Shown here in pieces: positions 11,996 to 23,036 of a stretch of DNA of 64,000 nucleotides. The stretch is from Rana temporaria (lineage: Eukaryota; Chordata; Amphibia; Anura; Ranidae). The stretch is taken from assembly GCF_905171775.1 (NCBI RefSeq), contig NC_053489.1:141621142-141685141 (forward strand), written 5' to 3'. A model generated the notes under the pieces. The model was not told the DNA's origin, did not search any database, and saw only the letters and a list, made by a program, of their open reading frames with translations. Each line of letters begins with the position of its first letter. The stretch's first letter is position 1. The position numbers and the translations under genes were made by a program.

Positions 11996-12708
11996 CCACT
12001 TAAGGACTGTCGCACGACTATTTACATTGGCAGAATGGCACAGGTGGGCACATGGGCGTACAGCTACGTCCCCTTTAAGATGCCCAGCCGTAGGTCGTGA
12101 GCGTGCTGTCCTCCGTGACCGCTCCAGCAGGACCCGATCGCCACCGGTGTCCCGCGTTTGGGTCACAGAGAGGAAGAACGGGGAGAGGTGAGTGTAAACA
12201 AACCTTCCCCGTTCTTCCTAGTGTGGCTGTCAGTGATCGTTAGGGAACGACGATCAGTGACGTCACATGCACAGCCACGCCCCCCCCACAGTAAGAACAC
12301 TCCCTTAGAACACACTTAACCCCTACAGCGCCCCCTCCTGGTTAACCCCTTCACTGCCAGTGTCATTTTTACAGTAATTAGTGCATTTTTATAGCACTTT
12401 TCGCTGTGAAAATTACAATGGTCCCAAAAATGTGTCAAAAGTGTCCGATGTGTCCGCCATAATGTCACAGTCATGAAAAAAATCGCTAATCGCCGCCATT
12501 AGTAGTAAAAAAAAATATATATTGATAAAAATGCCATAAAACTATCCCCTATTTTGTAAACGCTATAAATTTTGCGCAAACTAATCAATAAACGCTCATT
12601 GAGATTTTTTTACCAAAAATATGTAGGAGAATAAGTATCGGCCTAAACTGAGGAAAAAAAAAGCTTTTTTATATATTTCTTGGGGATATTTATTATAGCA
12701 AAAAGTAA
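11996..12708. mobile_element. TTAA-bounded element, truncated (B), copy 1
   Basis: Follows TTAA (11992-11995) with CCACTTAAGGACTGTCG and contains the family blocks CCATAATGTCACAGTC and ATCGGCCTAAACTGAGG. It stops within TATAGCAAAAAGTAA, and the final segment seen in other copies is missing. The minus-strand frame of about 65 codons at 11969-12166 is not gene-like. Confidence 0.65.
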
Positions 12709-12858
12709 TGTGCTCTATGTTCGGCATTTTGCAGTTTTTAGGCCTGCTTTGCAAACGCTCATGTGAAACAAACCAAAGGCCAGTTCACTCATCACAAATT
12801 GTGACCAGATTAGATAAAGAATCTTAAGGCCACAATATATAATATATTAACCACTTAA

Positions 12859-13374
12859 AGCGGGAGTTCTCCCATAAATGTTTTTTTTAACTTCGATTCC
12901 CTTAGATTGATGCTCGTTGTGTCTAGGGGAATCGGCTAGTTGTTTTAAAACCCGAGCAGTACTTACCGTTGTAGAGGGCGATCTTCTCTGCCACTTCCGG
13001 GTATGGGTCTTCGGGACTGGGCGTTCCTTCTTGATTGACAGTCTTCCGACAGGCTTCCGACGGTCGCATCCATCCAGTCACGAGTAGCCGAAAGAAGCCG
13101 AACGTTGGTGCGGCTCTATACTGCGCCTGCGCACCGACGTTCGGCTACTTTCGGAAAATCGTGACGCGATGGATGCGACCGTCGGAAGCCTCTCGGAAGA
13201 CTGTCAATCAAGAAGGAACGCCCAGTCCCGCAGCCCATACCCGGAAGTGGCGGAGAAGATCGCTCTCTAAAAAGGTAAGTATAGGTTCGATTTTAAAACA
13301 ACTACCCACTTCCCCTAGACACAACGAGCATCACTCTAAGGGTAAAAACAGCATTTTAGCGGTGAACCTCCGCT
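12859..13374. mobile_element. Foldback element (AGCGG family) in element C, copy 1
   Basis: Begins AGCGGGAGTTCTCCC, ends GGTGAACCTCCGCT, and is flanked by TTAA at 12855-12858 and 13375-13378. Removing it restores CCACTTAAGGACC, the exact inverse of the host right end, so a 4-bp TTAA target duplication is demonstrated. Outward GGTAAGT motifs lie at 12961-12967 (minus) and 13274-13280 (plus). The 138-codon frame crossing it at 13035-13451 follows the palindrome and is not a gene. Confidence 0.9.
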
Positions 13375-13462
13375 TTAAGGACCTTGGCTGTTTTTCAGAT
13401 TTGGCGTTTACAAGACTAAAACTGTTTTTTTTTGCTAAGAAAATAACTTAAAACCCCCAAAC

Positions 13463-13463
<1 letters not shown>

Positions 13464-13519
<56 letters not shown>

Positions 13520-13523
13520 TTCT
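13464..13523. repeat. TA microsatellite plus T tract, copy 1
   Basis: About 23 TA units followed by a run of T. It is longer than the corresponding tract at 19919-19967, which gives most of the 8-bp difference between the two duplicated blocks. Confidence 0.9.
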
Positions 13524-14163
13524 AATACCCTAGAGAATAAAATGGCGTCATTGCAATACTTTTTGTCACATCGTATTTGCGCAGCGGTCTTACAAGCGCA
13601 CTTTTTTTTGGAAAAAAAACGGTAAAGTTAGCCCAATATTTTTATATATTGTAAAAGATAATGTTACGCCGAGTAAAATGATACCCAACATGTCACGCTT
13701 CAAAATTGCGCCTGCTCGTGGACTGGTGTTAAACTTTAACCCTTAAAAATCTCCATAGGCGCCATTTAAAAAATTAGAATGATTGCTCTCACTCTAACGA
13801 TCGCGGTGATACCTCACTTGTGTGGTTTGAACACCGTTTTCAAATGCGGGCGCTACTCACGTATGCGTTCACTTCTGCGCGCGAGCTCGTCGGGATGGGG
13901 CGCTTTAAAAAACATATTTTTTTTGTTTTCTTATTTATCTTTATGTATTTTATTAATTTTTACACTGAAAAAAAAATGGATCACTTTTATTCCTATTACA
14001 AGGAATGTAAACATCCCTTGTAATAGAAAAAAGCATGACAGGTCCTCTTAAGTATGAGATCTGGGGTCAAAAAGACCTCAGGTCTCATATTTAGACTTAA
14101 ATGCAAAAAATAAATAAAAATGTTATCATTTGAAAAAATGACAACAAGAAAATATTGCTTTAA

Positions 14164-14638
14164 AGCGAGCTTCACCCTAAAGTGGAACTCACACTGATCG
14201 GAACCCTCCCCCCCTCCGGTGTCACATTTGACACCTTTCAGGGGGGAGGGGGGTGCAGATACCTGTCTAAAGACAGGTGTTTTCACCCACTTCCGGCCAC
14301 ACATTTTCGGGTTTTCTGCAGGCAGAATGTCACCTCCCGTCCTCCCCGTTGTGCTCTGGGAACACTCGGCTCCCAGAGCACAGCGGGAGCCAATCAGCGG
14401 CGCAGCGCAACTCGCGCATGCGCCGTAGGGAACCGGGTAGTGAAGCCGGAGTGCTTCACTTCCTGGTTCCCTCACTGAGGATGGCGGGGGAAGCAGCAGA
14501 GTGACGAGCGATCGCTCGTCCTCTGCTGCGGACCGCGCTGGACTCCAGGACAGGTAAGTGTCCTAATATTAAAAGTCAGCAGCTGCAGTATTTGTAGCTG
14601 CTGGCTTTTAATATTTTTTTTTTAGTGGCACATCCGCT
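14164..14638. mobile_element. TTAA inverted-repeat element (AGCGAGCTTC), copy 1
   Basis: Begins AGCGAGCTTCACCC and ends CACATCCGCT, between TTAA at 14160-14163 and 14639-14642. Internal hairpins include TGCTCTGGGAACACTCGGCT with its complement near 14350-14390, and GCAGCTGCAGTATTTGTAGCTGC near 14578-14602. An outward GGTAAGT lies at 14553-14559. A related fragment is present at 61726-62060. The 159-codon minus-strand frame at 13996-14475 has no recognised motif. Confidence 0.85.
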
Positions 14639-14656
14639 TTAAGAAGCATGGGCGGA

Positions 14657-17600
14657 GGAGGCGTGACCGGAAGCCGACTCGGATGCCTGCCTAGCTTTGC
14701 AGCTCTCTCTCTGCCCACAGCTTACCGGCGATTTTGGGGACTTTCCACCCACCATCCATGGGTCGTTCCAGGGCGACTAGGTCCTCTACGACCAGGGGAT
14801 CATCCCAGCCCCCTCCGGGGACATCTGCGGACCTCAGGGCCTTCTTCACACAGCCCGGACTCCCCCAGGACAGGGGATCAAAGATGGCGCCGGACACAGA
14901 CGCTGCTGACATGCGGTCCCCCCCGCAGCTCTCCCACTCCATCCCTGCACTGCTCCGGACGCCCGAGAACAGTAGGACCATCCAGCAGACGATCGGGAGC
15001 GGGCGCCGCTGGTCGGGTGAGCAGACACCTCCGGCCTGGGCCCCCCCCGTCACTGAGGCCTCACAGTCGAATCCGCGGGCCGCCGCCATCTTGGCACACC
15101 CGGAGCACTATACACAGTGCTCCGAGGCCTATCCCCAGCTACTGCGCTCAGCATCGGATCCGGCCATAAGCGGGGAGGGATGCAGTTCCCCGGACCCCTC
15201 GAGAGCAGCAGAGGACTTCCCAGCATTGCCGCATGCTGCCTGCCCCAGCTCACATCCATTTGCTCCATCCAGGGCTGGGCAGAGCACTAGTCCCAGAGGG
15301 GACTCAGCAGGGACATCATCCCCCCCTGAGCTGCAGCACCAAGCTCACCTTGGGTCACCCACTCAAGCTTCACCCCACCCAGCACCTCTGGCCTCCTATG
15401 CCCAAAAGGCATGCCCCCCTGCCTCCTCTTCAACTAGGGACAGGGAGGGGGAGGCCACCCGGTCCCAGCAGGCCTGGGCCTGCGACACACAGGGGGACTG
15501 GAGATCCGAGAACCCTATCTGGGGGCCCCCGCGGCAGACTCATAAGCAGCCTCCATCACATCCTCCCCTTCCTCCACAACCGCTGGACACTGCTGCAAAC
15601 CAGTCCATCCCCCCACAATGGCTTGTATACCTGCAAGCGATGCCTACCAAGGAGGACTTTAAACAGCTCATAACGGACGTGAAATCCACCTGCAGAGCTG
15701 AGATCCAAAACCTTCAATCGGGCCTCAAGCACCTGGCTGACCGAGTGGAAATGGCGGAGGAGGAAATCCAGGAAAACAAACTGGCGATCCACAGGACACA
15801 AACGCAAGGTACGGAGCATCGTACAATGCTTAGAGACATGCAACGCCACTTAGAGGACCTGGACAACAGGGAGCGTAGGAACAACATACGCGTCCGGGGG
15901 ATACCGGAATCGGAGGGCCCGGAAGATGTACGCACTACTTTACACACCCTGTTCAACAATCTGATCGGGGAACCTCCGACTAAACCCATTGAAATGGACA
16001 GAGCTCACCGGGCGCTGCGCCCCAAAGGGCCCGCCTCCAAACCCAGAGACATAATATGCAGGCTAAGCTCATATCCCCTGAAGGAGGAAATAATGCGTCA
16101 GGCCCGCCTCGCCCGTCGAGTGACCTTAGACGAGGTCCCCGTCCAGCTCTTCCCGGATCTTTCGTGGATCACCTTACAGAAGCGCAGGCTACTACAGCCC
16201 TTGCTACGCACCCTGCAGGAAGAAAATATCCCGTACCGATGGGGCTTTCCGTTCAGCCTCACAGCGACTACACAAGGCAAGTCGGCGGTCCTGAGATATC
16301 CGGAGGACCTGCAAGCATTTTGTGAAGTCTTGGACAGTTGGCCCTAACAGGTCGTGACTTAAAGTTAATGGTTTGTTATTATTGCCTCATTATAATGTTT
16401 TTTCCTTTCTCTCTTCCTTTCTCTAGACTCCTCTCTCCATCCCCTACCTCCCGTCATCGTGTGGTTCTGCTCGGCACTTCCGGAATGGTCTCGGTTCTCC
16501 TCCTGCGGTGTCTGGTTCCCGGCCTCTGGCGCCCGCATTTTCTCCATCCACATCAGATAAGTATAGCTCCCTCCCACACCACACATCCTCATGGCTAAGA
16601 TACTCTCCTTAAATGTCCACGGTTTGAATTCCAACAGAAAGAGACATCTAGCCCTGAGAGAGTTTAGGCAGTCGGGGGCAGACGTGGTTATGGTCCAGGA
16701 AACGCATCTAGACAAAGGGGGCTTCTTTGCGTTCGCATCACGACACTACTCTCAGATATACCTTTCCTCAGGGCCCCGCAAAAAGGCCGGAGTGGCCATA
16801 CTTATTAAGAAAGGGTCTCCCTTTGTTAGCTCCCACCACTATAGCGACCCACAGGGTCACTACATCATCCTCCAGGGCTCATGGCAGAACCAAAGGGTGA
16901 CCTTCTGTGTTATCTACGCCCCAAACGTCCGGCAGCTTGGGTTCCTGTCCAAAGTGTATGCGCGCCTCTTCCGCACTGACCATGGGATTCTAGTGATCGG
17001 GGGGGACTTCAACCTTGTCCAATCGGCCACTTCAGATCGCCACGTGGTGAGCCCCAGGGCGCCTCCTGACCGGGTGCTTAGGGACTCGAGGCTGTTCCGG
17101 CAAGTCTCCAGACGCTATGCACTTTTTGATGCCTGGCGGGTTCTCCACCCGGGCGATCGTCAATTCACATTCTACTCAGCCCCCCACCGCACGCACTCCC
17201 GAATCGATTTTTTTTTTGTGAACAACCCTGCCTTGCGGCTGGTCAAGGCAGTGCAGATCCAACCGATCTCTTGGTCTGATCATGCCCCAGTGCTGATGAC
17301 CTTGGCAATAGGCTCTCCAGTTGCCAAACCCTGCACCTGGCGCCTGAACACATTTCTCCTTCGGCACCTCCCCTCGAAAATGGAGTTGGAATCCACCTTG
17401 AGGAATTACTTTGAGGAAAACGACACTCCGGATATAACCCTGTCCACTCTTTGGGAGGCCCATAAGGCGGTGCTGAGGGGGAAATGCATAGGCCTGTCCT
17501 CAGCCATGAAAAAAGACGCTCAGGCTTTGAAACAAAGTACAGAGGCGGAACTTAAGGTCTTGGAACGACGGTTGCAGGAGACGCCCACATTATCGCTTCT

Positions 17601-18332
17601 AAAAAAGATCTCGGCGCTGAGGGCTACCCTAGGAGAGATAGCGCTAGGCAGGGTGGAGAAAGCACTACTTAGGCTTAGACAACTGTTCTACGATAGGGGT
17701 AACAAAGCCCACTCCCTCCTGGCCAGAAAACTCCGTGACAGCGCACAAGCCGCGACCCCGCACCAGGTTAAGACCAAATCGGGAGACCTGGTTTCACACC
17801 CTAAGGACGTAGCTCACTCCTTTGCAGACTTTTACACAACTCTATACAATAACCCAGACATCCCCAGTAACCCTCCATCTCCTGACCTCACACAACGCAT
17901 GACTCGATATCTGGAACAGAGTGGAGTCTCCAGACTCAAACCCTCTGACCTAGCCCCACTGAACGCGTCTATCTCGGTGGAGGAGCTGGAAGAGACCATT
18001 AAATCCTTACCCTCTCACAAAGCCCCGGGACCAGATGGTTTCCCCTATGAATACTATAAAACATTCCTCCCCCTATTGTTACCCCGCATGTGTAAACTGT
18101 TCAATGCATTTCTCAGGGACACTGCTGTCCCCAGGGACATGCAACGATCCTTCATCACGGTGATTCCAAAACCGGATAAGGACCCCTCCCTCTGTGCCAA
18201 CTACAGGCCTATCGCCCTTCTAAATTCAGACTTGAAGATCTTCACTAAATTATTATCCATCCGACTGAACTCGGTTCTCCCCTCCCTTATACACAAGGAC
18301 CAGGTGGGATTTGTCCCGTTACGACAAACTGG
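14657..18332 (+). mobile_element. L1 retrotransposon, 5' partial copy made by duplication
   Basis: Carries the short 5' untranslated region, complete ORF1 and the first 580 codons of ORF2. It then ends abruptly at the tandem-duplication junction, with no poly(A) tail or 3' target duplication. The 5' target duplication AAGAAGCATGGGCGGA (14641-14656) is present. L1 copies truncated by incomplete reverse transcription lose their 5' end. Loss of the 3' end here is therefore not a retrotransposition outcome and agrees with segmental duplication. Confidence 0.95.
14758..16347 (+). CDS. L1 ORF1 protein, copy 1 (RNA-binding chaperone)
   Basis: Encodes a 529-residue protein if the ATG at 14758 is used. 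The open frame extends eight codons upstream without another ATG. The first half is rich in proline, serine and glutamine and looks disordered. A coiled-coil-like stretch follows (EIQNLQSGLKHLADRVEMAE region), then the motif RRNNIRVRGIPE, typical of the L1 ORF1 RNA-recognition domain (Transposase_22 family). A C-terminal domain comes last. ORF1 proteins form trimers, bind L1 RNA and act as nucleic-acid chaperones. It is followed after 243 bp by ORF2. It differs from copy 2 by one visible residue (leucine instead of valine, KQLITD). The frame is intact, although its L1 is truncated. Confidence 0.9.
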   Translation: MGRSRATRSSTTRGSSQPPPGTSADLRAFFTQPGLPQDRGSKMAPDTDAADMRSPPQLSHSIPALLRTPENSRTIQQTIGSGRRWSGEQTPPAWAPPVTEASQSNPRAAAILAHPEHYTQCSEAYPQLLRSASDPAISGEGCSSPDPSRAAEDFPALPHAACPSSHPFAPSRAGQSTSPRGDSAGTSSPPELQHQAHLGSPTQASPHPAPLASYAQKACPPASSSTRDREGEATRSQQAWACDTQGDWRSENPIWGPPRQTHKQPPSHPPLPPQPLDTAANQSIPPQWLVYLQAMPTKEDFKQLITDVKSTCRAEIQNLQSGLKHLADRVEMAEEEIQENKLAIHRTQTQGTEHRTMLRDMQRHLEDLDNRERRNNIRVRGIPESEGPEDVRTTLHTLFNNLIGEPPTKPIEMDRAHRALRPKGPASKPRDIICRLSSYPLKEEIMRQARLARRVTLDEVPVQLFPDLSWITLQKRRLLQPLLRTLQEENIPYRWGFPFSLTATTQGKSAVLRYPEDLQAFCEVLDSWP

Positions 18333-18426
18333 TAATTGTACGCCCATTTGCCTGTCCATGCCATTCTGTCGACGTATACGTTTGTGCGGCGGTCAGCAAG
18401 CAGTTAAAGGAATTGTGTATTTTTAA
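16591..18426 (+). pseudogene. L1 ORF2, truncated: endonuclease plus partial reverse transcriptase
   Basis: The first 580 codons match the intact ORF2 at 23037. They include the whole apurinic-type endonuclease (N8, E37, YAPN at 109-112, D139/N141, SDH at 229-231) and the start of the reverse transcriptase up to about VPLRQTG. At 18333 the frame enters duplicated sequence from element A4 and reads about 31 unrelated residues to a stop at 18424-18426. The result is a 611-residue chimera lacking the FADD catalytic motif, so reverse transcription is not possible. Endonuclease function could in principle remain, which is inference. Confidence 0.9.
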
Positions 18427-18449
18427 AGTTGCCCTTTAATTCCCATTAA

Positions 18450-19162
18450 CCACTTAAGGACTGTCGCACGACTATTTACATTGGCAGAATGGCACAGGTG
18501 GGCACATGGGCGTACAGCTACGTCCCCTTTAAGATGCCCAGCCGTAGGTCGTGAGCGTGCTGTCCTCCGTGACCGCTCCAGCAGGACCCGATCGCCACCG
18601 GTGTCCCGCGTTTGGGTCACAGAGAGGAAGAACGGGGAGAGGTGAGTGTAAACAAACCTTCCCCGTTCTTCCTAGTGTGGCTGTCAGTGATCGTTAGGGA
18701 ACGACGATCAGTGACGTCACATGCACAGCCACGCCCCCCCCACAGTAAGAACACTCCCTTAGAACACACTTAACCCCTACAGCGCCCCCTCCTGGTTAAC
18801 CCCTTCACTGCCAGTGTCATTTTTACAGTAATTAGTGCATTTTTATAGCACTTTTCGCTGTGAAAATTACAATGGTCCCAAAAATGTGTCAAAAGTGTCC
18901 GATGTGTCCGCCATAATGTCACAGTCATGAAAAAAATCGCTAATCGCCGCCATTAGTAGTAAAAAAAAATATATATTGATAAAAATGCCATAAAACTATC
19001 CCCTATTTTGTAAACGCTATAAATTTTGCGCAAACTAATCAATAAACGCTCATTGAGATTTTTTTACCAAAAATATGTAGGAGAATAAGTATCGGCCTAA
19101 ACTGAGGAAAAAAAAAGCTTTTTTATATATTTCTTGGGGATATTTATTATAGCAAAAAGTAA
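18450..19162. mobile_element. TTAA-bounded element, truncated (B), copy 2
   Basis: Duplicate of 11996-12708 within the second copy of the 6.45-kb block. It shares the same truncation point, so the truncation preceded the duplication. Confidence 0.65.
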
Positions 19163-19312
19163 TGTGCTCTATGTTCGGCATTTTGCAGTTTTTAGGCCTG
19201 CTTTGCAAACGCTCATGTGAAACAAACCAAAGGCCAGTTCACTCATCACAAATTGTGACCAGATTAGATAAAGAATCTTAAGGCCACAATATATAATATA
19301 TTAACCACTTAA

Positions 19313-19828
19313 AGCGGGAGTTCTCCCATAAATGTTTTTTTTAACTTCGATTCCCTTAGATTGATGCTCGTTGTGTCTAGGGGAATCGGCTAGTTGTTTT
19401 AAAACCCGAGCAGTACTTACCGTTGTAGAGGGCGATCTTCTCTGCCACTTCCGGGTATGGGTCTTCGGGACTGGGCGTTCCTTCTTGATTGACAGTCTTC
19501 CGACAGGCTTCCGACGGTCGCATCCATCCAGTCACGAGTAGCCGAAAGAAGCCGAACGTTGGTGCGGCTCTATACTGCGCCTGCGCACCGACGTTCGGCT
19601 ACTTTCGGAAAATCGTGACGCGATGGATGCGACCGTCGGAAGCCTCTCGGAAGACTGTCAATCAAGAAGGAACGCCCAGTCCCGCAGCCCATACCCGGAA
19701 GTGGCGGAGAAGATCGCTCTCTAAAAAGGTAAGTATAGGTTCGATTTTAAAACAACTACCCACTTCCCCTAGACACAACGAGCATCACTCTAAGGGTAAA
19801 AACAGCATTTTAGCGGTGAACCTCCGCT
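19313..19828. mobile_element. Foldback element (AGCGG family) in element C, copy 2
   Basis: Copy of 12859-13374 created by the tandem duplication. It has the same ends, the same TTAA flanks and the same outward GGTAAGT motifs, which shows it was in place before the duplication. Confidence 0.9.
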
Positions 19829-19916
19829 TTAAGGACCTTGGCTGTTTTTCAGATTTGGCGTTTACAAGACTAAAACTGTTTTTTTTTGCTAAGAAAATAA
19901 CTTAAAACCCCCAAAC

Positions 19917-19918
<2 letters not shown>

Positions 19919-19967
<49 letters not shown>
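19919..19967. repeat. TA microsatellite plus T tract, copy 2
   Basis: About 20 TA units and a shorter T run than in copy 1. The difference indicates either slippage after duplication or assembly uncertainty at the tract. Confidence 0.9.
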
Positions 19968-20609
19968 CTAATACCCTAGAGAATAAAATGGCGTCATTGC
20001 AATACTTTTTGTCACATCGTATTTGCGCAGCGGTCTTACAAGCGCACTTTTTTTTGGAAAAAAACGGTAAAGTTAGCCCAATATTTTTATATATTGTAAA
20101 AGATAATGTTACGCCGAGTAAAATGATACCCAACATGTCACGCTTCAAAATTGCGCCTGCTCGTGGACTGGTGTTAAACTTTAACCCTTAAAAATCTCCA
20201 TAGGCGCCATTTAAAAAATTAGAATGATTGCTCTCACTCTAACGATCGCGGTGATACCTCACTTGTGTGGTTTGAACACCGTTTTCAAATGCGGGCGCTA
20301 CTCACGTATGCGTTCACTTCTGCGCGCGAGCTCGTCGGGATGGGGCGCTTTAAAAAACATATTTTTTTTGTTTTCTTATTTATCTTTATGTATTTTATTA
20401 ATTTTTACACTGAAAAAAAAAATGGATCACTTTTATTCCTATTACAAGGAATGTAAACATCCCTTGTAATAGAAAAAAGCATGACAGGTCCTCTTAAGTA
20501 TGAGATCTGGGGTCAAAAAGACCTCAGGTCTCATATTTAGACTTAAATGCAAAAAATAAATAAAAATGTTATCATTTGAAAAAATGACAACAAGAAAATA
20601 TTGCTTTAA

Positions 20610-21084
20610 AGCGAGCTTCACCCTAAAGTGGAACTCACACTGATCGGAACCCTCCCCCCCTCCGGTGTCACATTTGACACCTTTCAGGGGGGAGGGGGGT
20701 GCAGATACCTGTCTAAAGACAGGTGTTTTCACCCACTTCCGGCCACACAGTTTCGGGTTTTCTGCAGGCAGAATGTCACCTCCCGTCCTCCCCGTTGTGC
20801 TCTGGGAACACTCGGCTCCCAGAGCACAGCGGGAGCCAATCAGCGGCGCAGCGCAACTCGCGCATGCGCCGTAGGGAACCGGGTAGTGAAGCCGGAGTGC
20901 TTCACTTCCTGGTTCCCTCACTGAGGATGGCGGGGGAAGCAGCAGAGTGACGAGCGATCGCTCGTCCTCTGCTGCGGACCGCGCTGGACTCCAGGACAGG
21001 TAAGTGTCCTAATATTAAAAGTCAGCAGCTGCAGTATTTGTAGCTGCTGGCTTTTAATATTTTTTTTTTAGTGGCACATCCGCT
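20610..21084. mobile_element. TTAA inverted-repeat element (AGCGAGCTTC), copy 2
   Basis: Duplicate of 14164-14638 with at least one base difference (CACAGTTTCGG here against CACATTTTCGG in copy 1). TTAA flanks are retained. Confidence 0.85.
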
Positions 21085-21086
21085 TT

Positions 21087-21102
21087 AAGAAGCATGGGCG
21101 GA
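21087..21102 (+). repeat. L1 5' target-site duplication
   Basis: AAGAAGCATGGGCGGA, matching GAAGCATGGGCGGA after the poly(A) tail at 27221-27234. The extra leading A residues merge with the tail on the 3' side, so the duplication is 14-16 bp. It overlaps the last two bases (AA) of the TTAA at 21085-21088 that follows the inverted-repeat element, so the L1 landed after that element. Confidence 0.92.
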
Positions 21103-21203
21103 GGAGGCGTGACCGGAAGCCGACTCGGATGCCTGCCTAGCTTTGCAGCTCTCTCTCTGCCCACAGCTTACCGGCGATTTTGGGGACTTTCCACCCACCA
21201 TCC

Positions 21204-22793
21204 ATGGGTCGTTCCAGGGCGACTAGGTCCTCTACGACCAGGGGATCATCCCAGCCCCCTCCGGGGACATCTGCGGACCTCAGGGCCTTCTTCACACAGC
21301 CCGGACTCCCCCAGGACAGGGGATCAAAGATGGCGCCGGACACAGACGCTGCTGACATGCGGTCCCCCCCGCAGCTCTCCCACTCCATCCCTGCACTGCT
21401 CCGGACGCCCGAGAACAGTAGGACCATCCAGCAGACGATCGGGAGCGGGCGCCGCTGGTCGGGTGAGCAGACACCTCCGGCCTGGGCCCCCCCCGTCACT
21501 GAGGCCTCACAGTCGAATCCGCGGGCCGCCGCCATCTTGGCACACCCGGAGCACTATACACAGTGCTCCGAGGCCTATCCCCAGCTACTGCGCTCAGCAT
21601 CGGATCCGGCCATAAGCGGGGAGGGATGCAGTTCCCCGGACCCCTCGAGAGCAGCAGAGGACTTCCCAGCATTGCCGCATGCTGCCTGCCCCAGCTCACA
21701 TCCATTTGCTCCATCCAGGGCTGGGCAGAGCACTAGTCCCAGAGGGGACTCAGCAGGGACATCATCCCCCCCTGAGCTGCAGCACCAAGCTCACCTTGGG
21801 TCACCCACTCAAGCTTCACCCCACCCAGCACCTCTGGCCTCCTATGCCCAAAAGGCATGCCCCCCTGCCTCCTCTTCAACTAGGGACAGGGAGGGGGAGG
21901 CCACCCGGTCCCAGCAGGCCTGGGCCTGCGACACACAGGGGGACTGGAGATCCGAGAACCCTATCTGGGGGCCCCCGCGGCAGACTCATAAGCAGCCTCC
22001 ATCACATCCTCCCCTTCCTCCACAACCGCTGGACACTGCTGCAAACCAGTCCATCCCCCCACAATGGCTTGTATACCTGCAAGCGATGCCTACCAAGGAG
22101 GACTTTAAACAGGTCATAACGGACGTGAAATCCACCTGCAGAGCTGAGATCCAAAACCTTCAATCGGGCCTCAAGCACCTGGCTGACCGAGTGGAAATGG
22201 CGGAGGAGGAAATCCAGGAAAACAAACTGGCGATCCACAGGACACAAACGCAAGGTACGGAGCATCGTACAATGCTTAGAGACATGCAACGCCACTTAGA
22301 GGACCTGGACAACAGGGAGCGTAGGAACAACATACGCGTCCGGGGGATACCGGAATCGGAGGGCCCGGAAGATGTACGCACTACTTTACACACCCTGTTC
22401 AACAATCTGATCGGGGAACCTCCGACTAAACCCATTGAAATGGACAGAGCTCACCGGGCGCTGCGCCCCAAAGGGCCCGCCTCCAAACCCAGAGACATAA
22501 TATGCAGGCTAAGCTCATATCCCCTGAAGGAGGAAATAATGCGTCAGGCCCGCCTCGCCCGTCGAGTGACCTTAGACGAGGTCCCCGTCCAGCTCTTCCC
22601 GGATCTTTCGTGGATCACCTTACAGAAGCGCAGGCTACTACAGCCCTTGCTACGCACCCTGCAGGAAGAAAATATCCCGTACCGATGGGGCTTTCCGTTC
22701 AGCCTCACAGCGACTACACAAGGCAAGTCGGCGGTCCTGAGATATCCGGAGGACCTGCAAGCATTTTGTGAAGTCTTGGACAGTTGGCCCTAA
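21204..22793 (+). CDS. L1 ORF1 protein, intact copy (RNA-binding chaperone)
   Basis: A 529-residue protein from the ATG at 21204. A G follows the ATG, and the upstream frame has no ATG. The order is a proline/serine-rich N-terminal half, a coiled coil at about residues 295-380 (DRVEMAEEEIQENKLA), the RRNNIRVRGIPE signature of the L1 ORF1 RNA-recognition motif, then a C-terminal domain ending EVLDSWP. It is expected to package L1 RNA with ORF2 protein in a cytoplasmic particle. Vertebrate L1 ORF1 proteins are often 300-400 residues, and the excess here is the long low-complexity N-terminus. Valine replaces the leucine of copy 1 at KQVITD. Confidence 0.92.
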   Translation: MGRSRATRSSTTRGSSQPPPGTSADLRAFFTQPGLPQDRGSKMAPDTDAADMRSPPQLSHSIPALLRTPENSRTIQQTIGSGRRWSGEQTPPAWAPPVTEASQSNPRAAAILAHPEHYTQCSEAYPQLLRSASDPAISGEGCSSPDPSRAAEDFPALPHAACPSSHPFAPSRAGQSTSPRGDSAGTSSPPELQHQAHLGSPTQASPHPAPLASYAQKACPPASSSTRDREGEATRSQQAWACDTQGDWRSENPIWGPPRQTHKQPPSHPPLPPQPLDTAANQSIPPQWLVYLQAMPTKEDFKQVITDVKSTCRAEIQNLQSGLKHLADRVEMAEEEIQENKLAIHRTQTQGTEHRTMLRDMQRHLEDLDNRERRNNIRVRGIPESEGPEDVRTTLHTLFNNLIGEPPTKPIEMDRAHRALRPKGPASKPRDIICRLSSYPLKEEIMRQARLARRVTLDEVPVQLFPDLSWITLQKRRLLQPLLRTLQEENIPYRWGFPFSLTATTQGKSAVLRYPEDLQAFCEVLDSWP

Positions 22794-23036
22794 CAGGTCG
22801 TGACTTAAAGTTAATGGTTTGTTATTATTGCCTCATTATAATGTTTTTTCCTTTCTCTCTTCCTTTCTCTAGACTCCTCTCTCCATCCCCTACCTCCCGT
22901 CATCGTGTGGTTCTGCTCGGCACTTCCGGAATGGTCTCGGTTCTCCTCCTGCGGTGTCTGGTTCCCGGCCTCTGGCGCCCGCATTTTCTCCATCCACATC
23001 AGATAAGTATAGCTCCCTCCCACACCACACATCCTC

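Larger units (their letters stand above)
11879..18332 (+). repeat. Tandem duplication, copy 1 (6,454 bp)
   Basis: This block is repeated directly at 18333-24778. It begins TAATTGTACGCCC inside element A4 and ends ...CGACAAACTGG inside L1 ORF2. At 18332/18333 the sequence passes from ORF2 straight back to TAATTGTACGCCC. Differences that I found between the copies are one C/G change in ORF1 (leucine/valine), one T/G change near 14311/20757, and length changes at a TA/T tract and at short homopolymers. Only a single shared G is present at the junction, so the event was not driven by long flanking homology. Confidence 0.95.

Noticed and set aside
13996..14475. A 159-codon minus-strand frame, repeated at 20442-20921
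   Set aside because: It spans the boundary between host element C and a foldback element, so it cannot be an ancestral gene. Its repetition is due to the tandem duplication.
14648..15169. A 173-codon plus-strand frame overlapping ORF1 in another frame (also 21094-21615)
   Set aside because: It is a GC-rich shadow of the ORF1 coding region. ORF1 itself carries the recognisable motifs.
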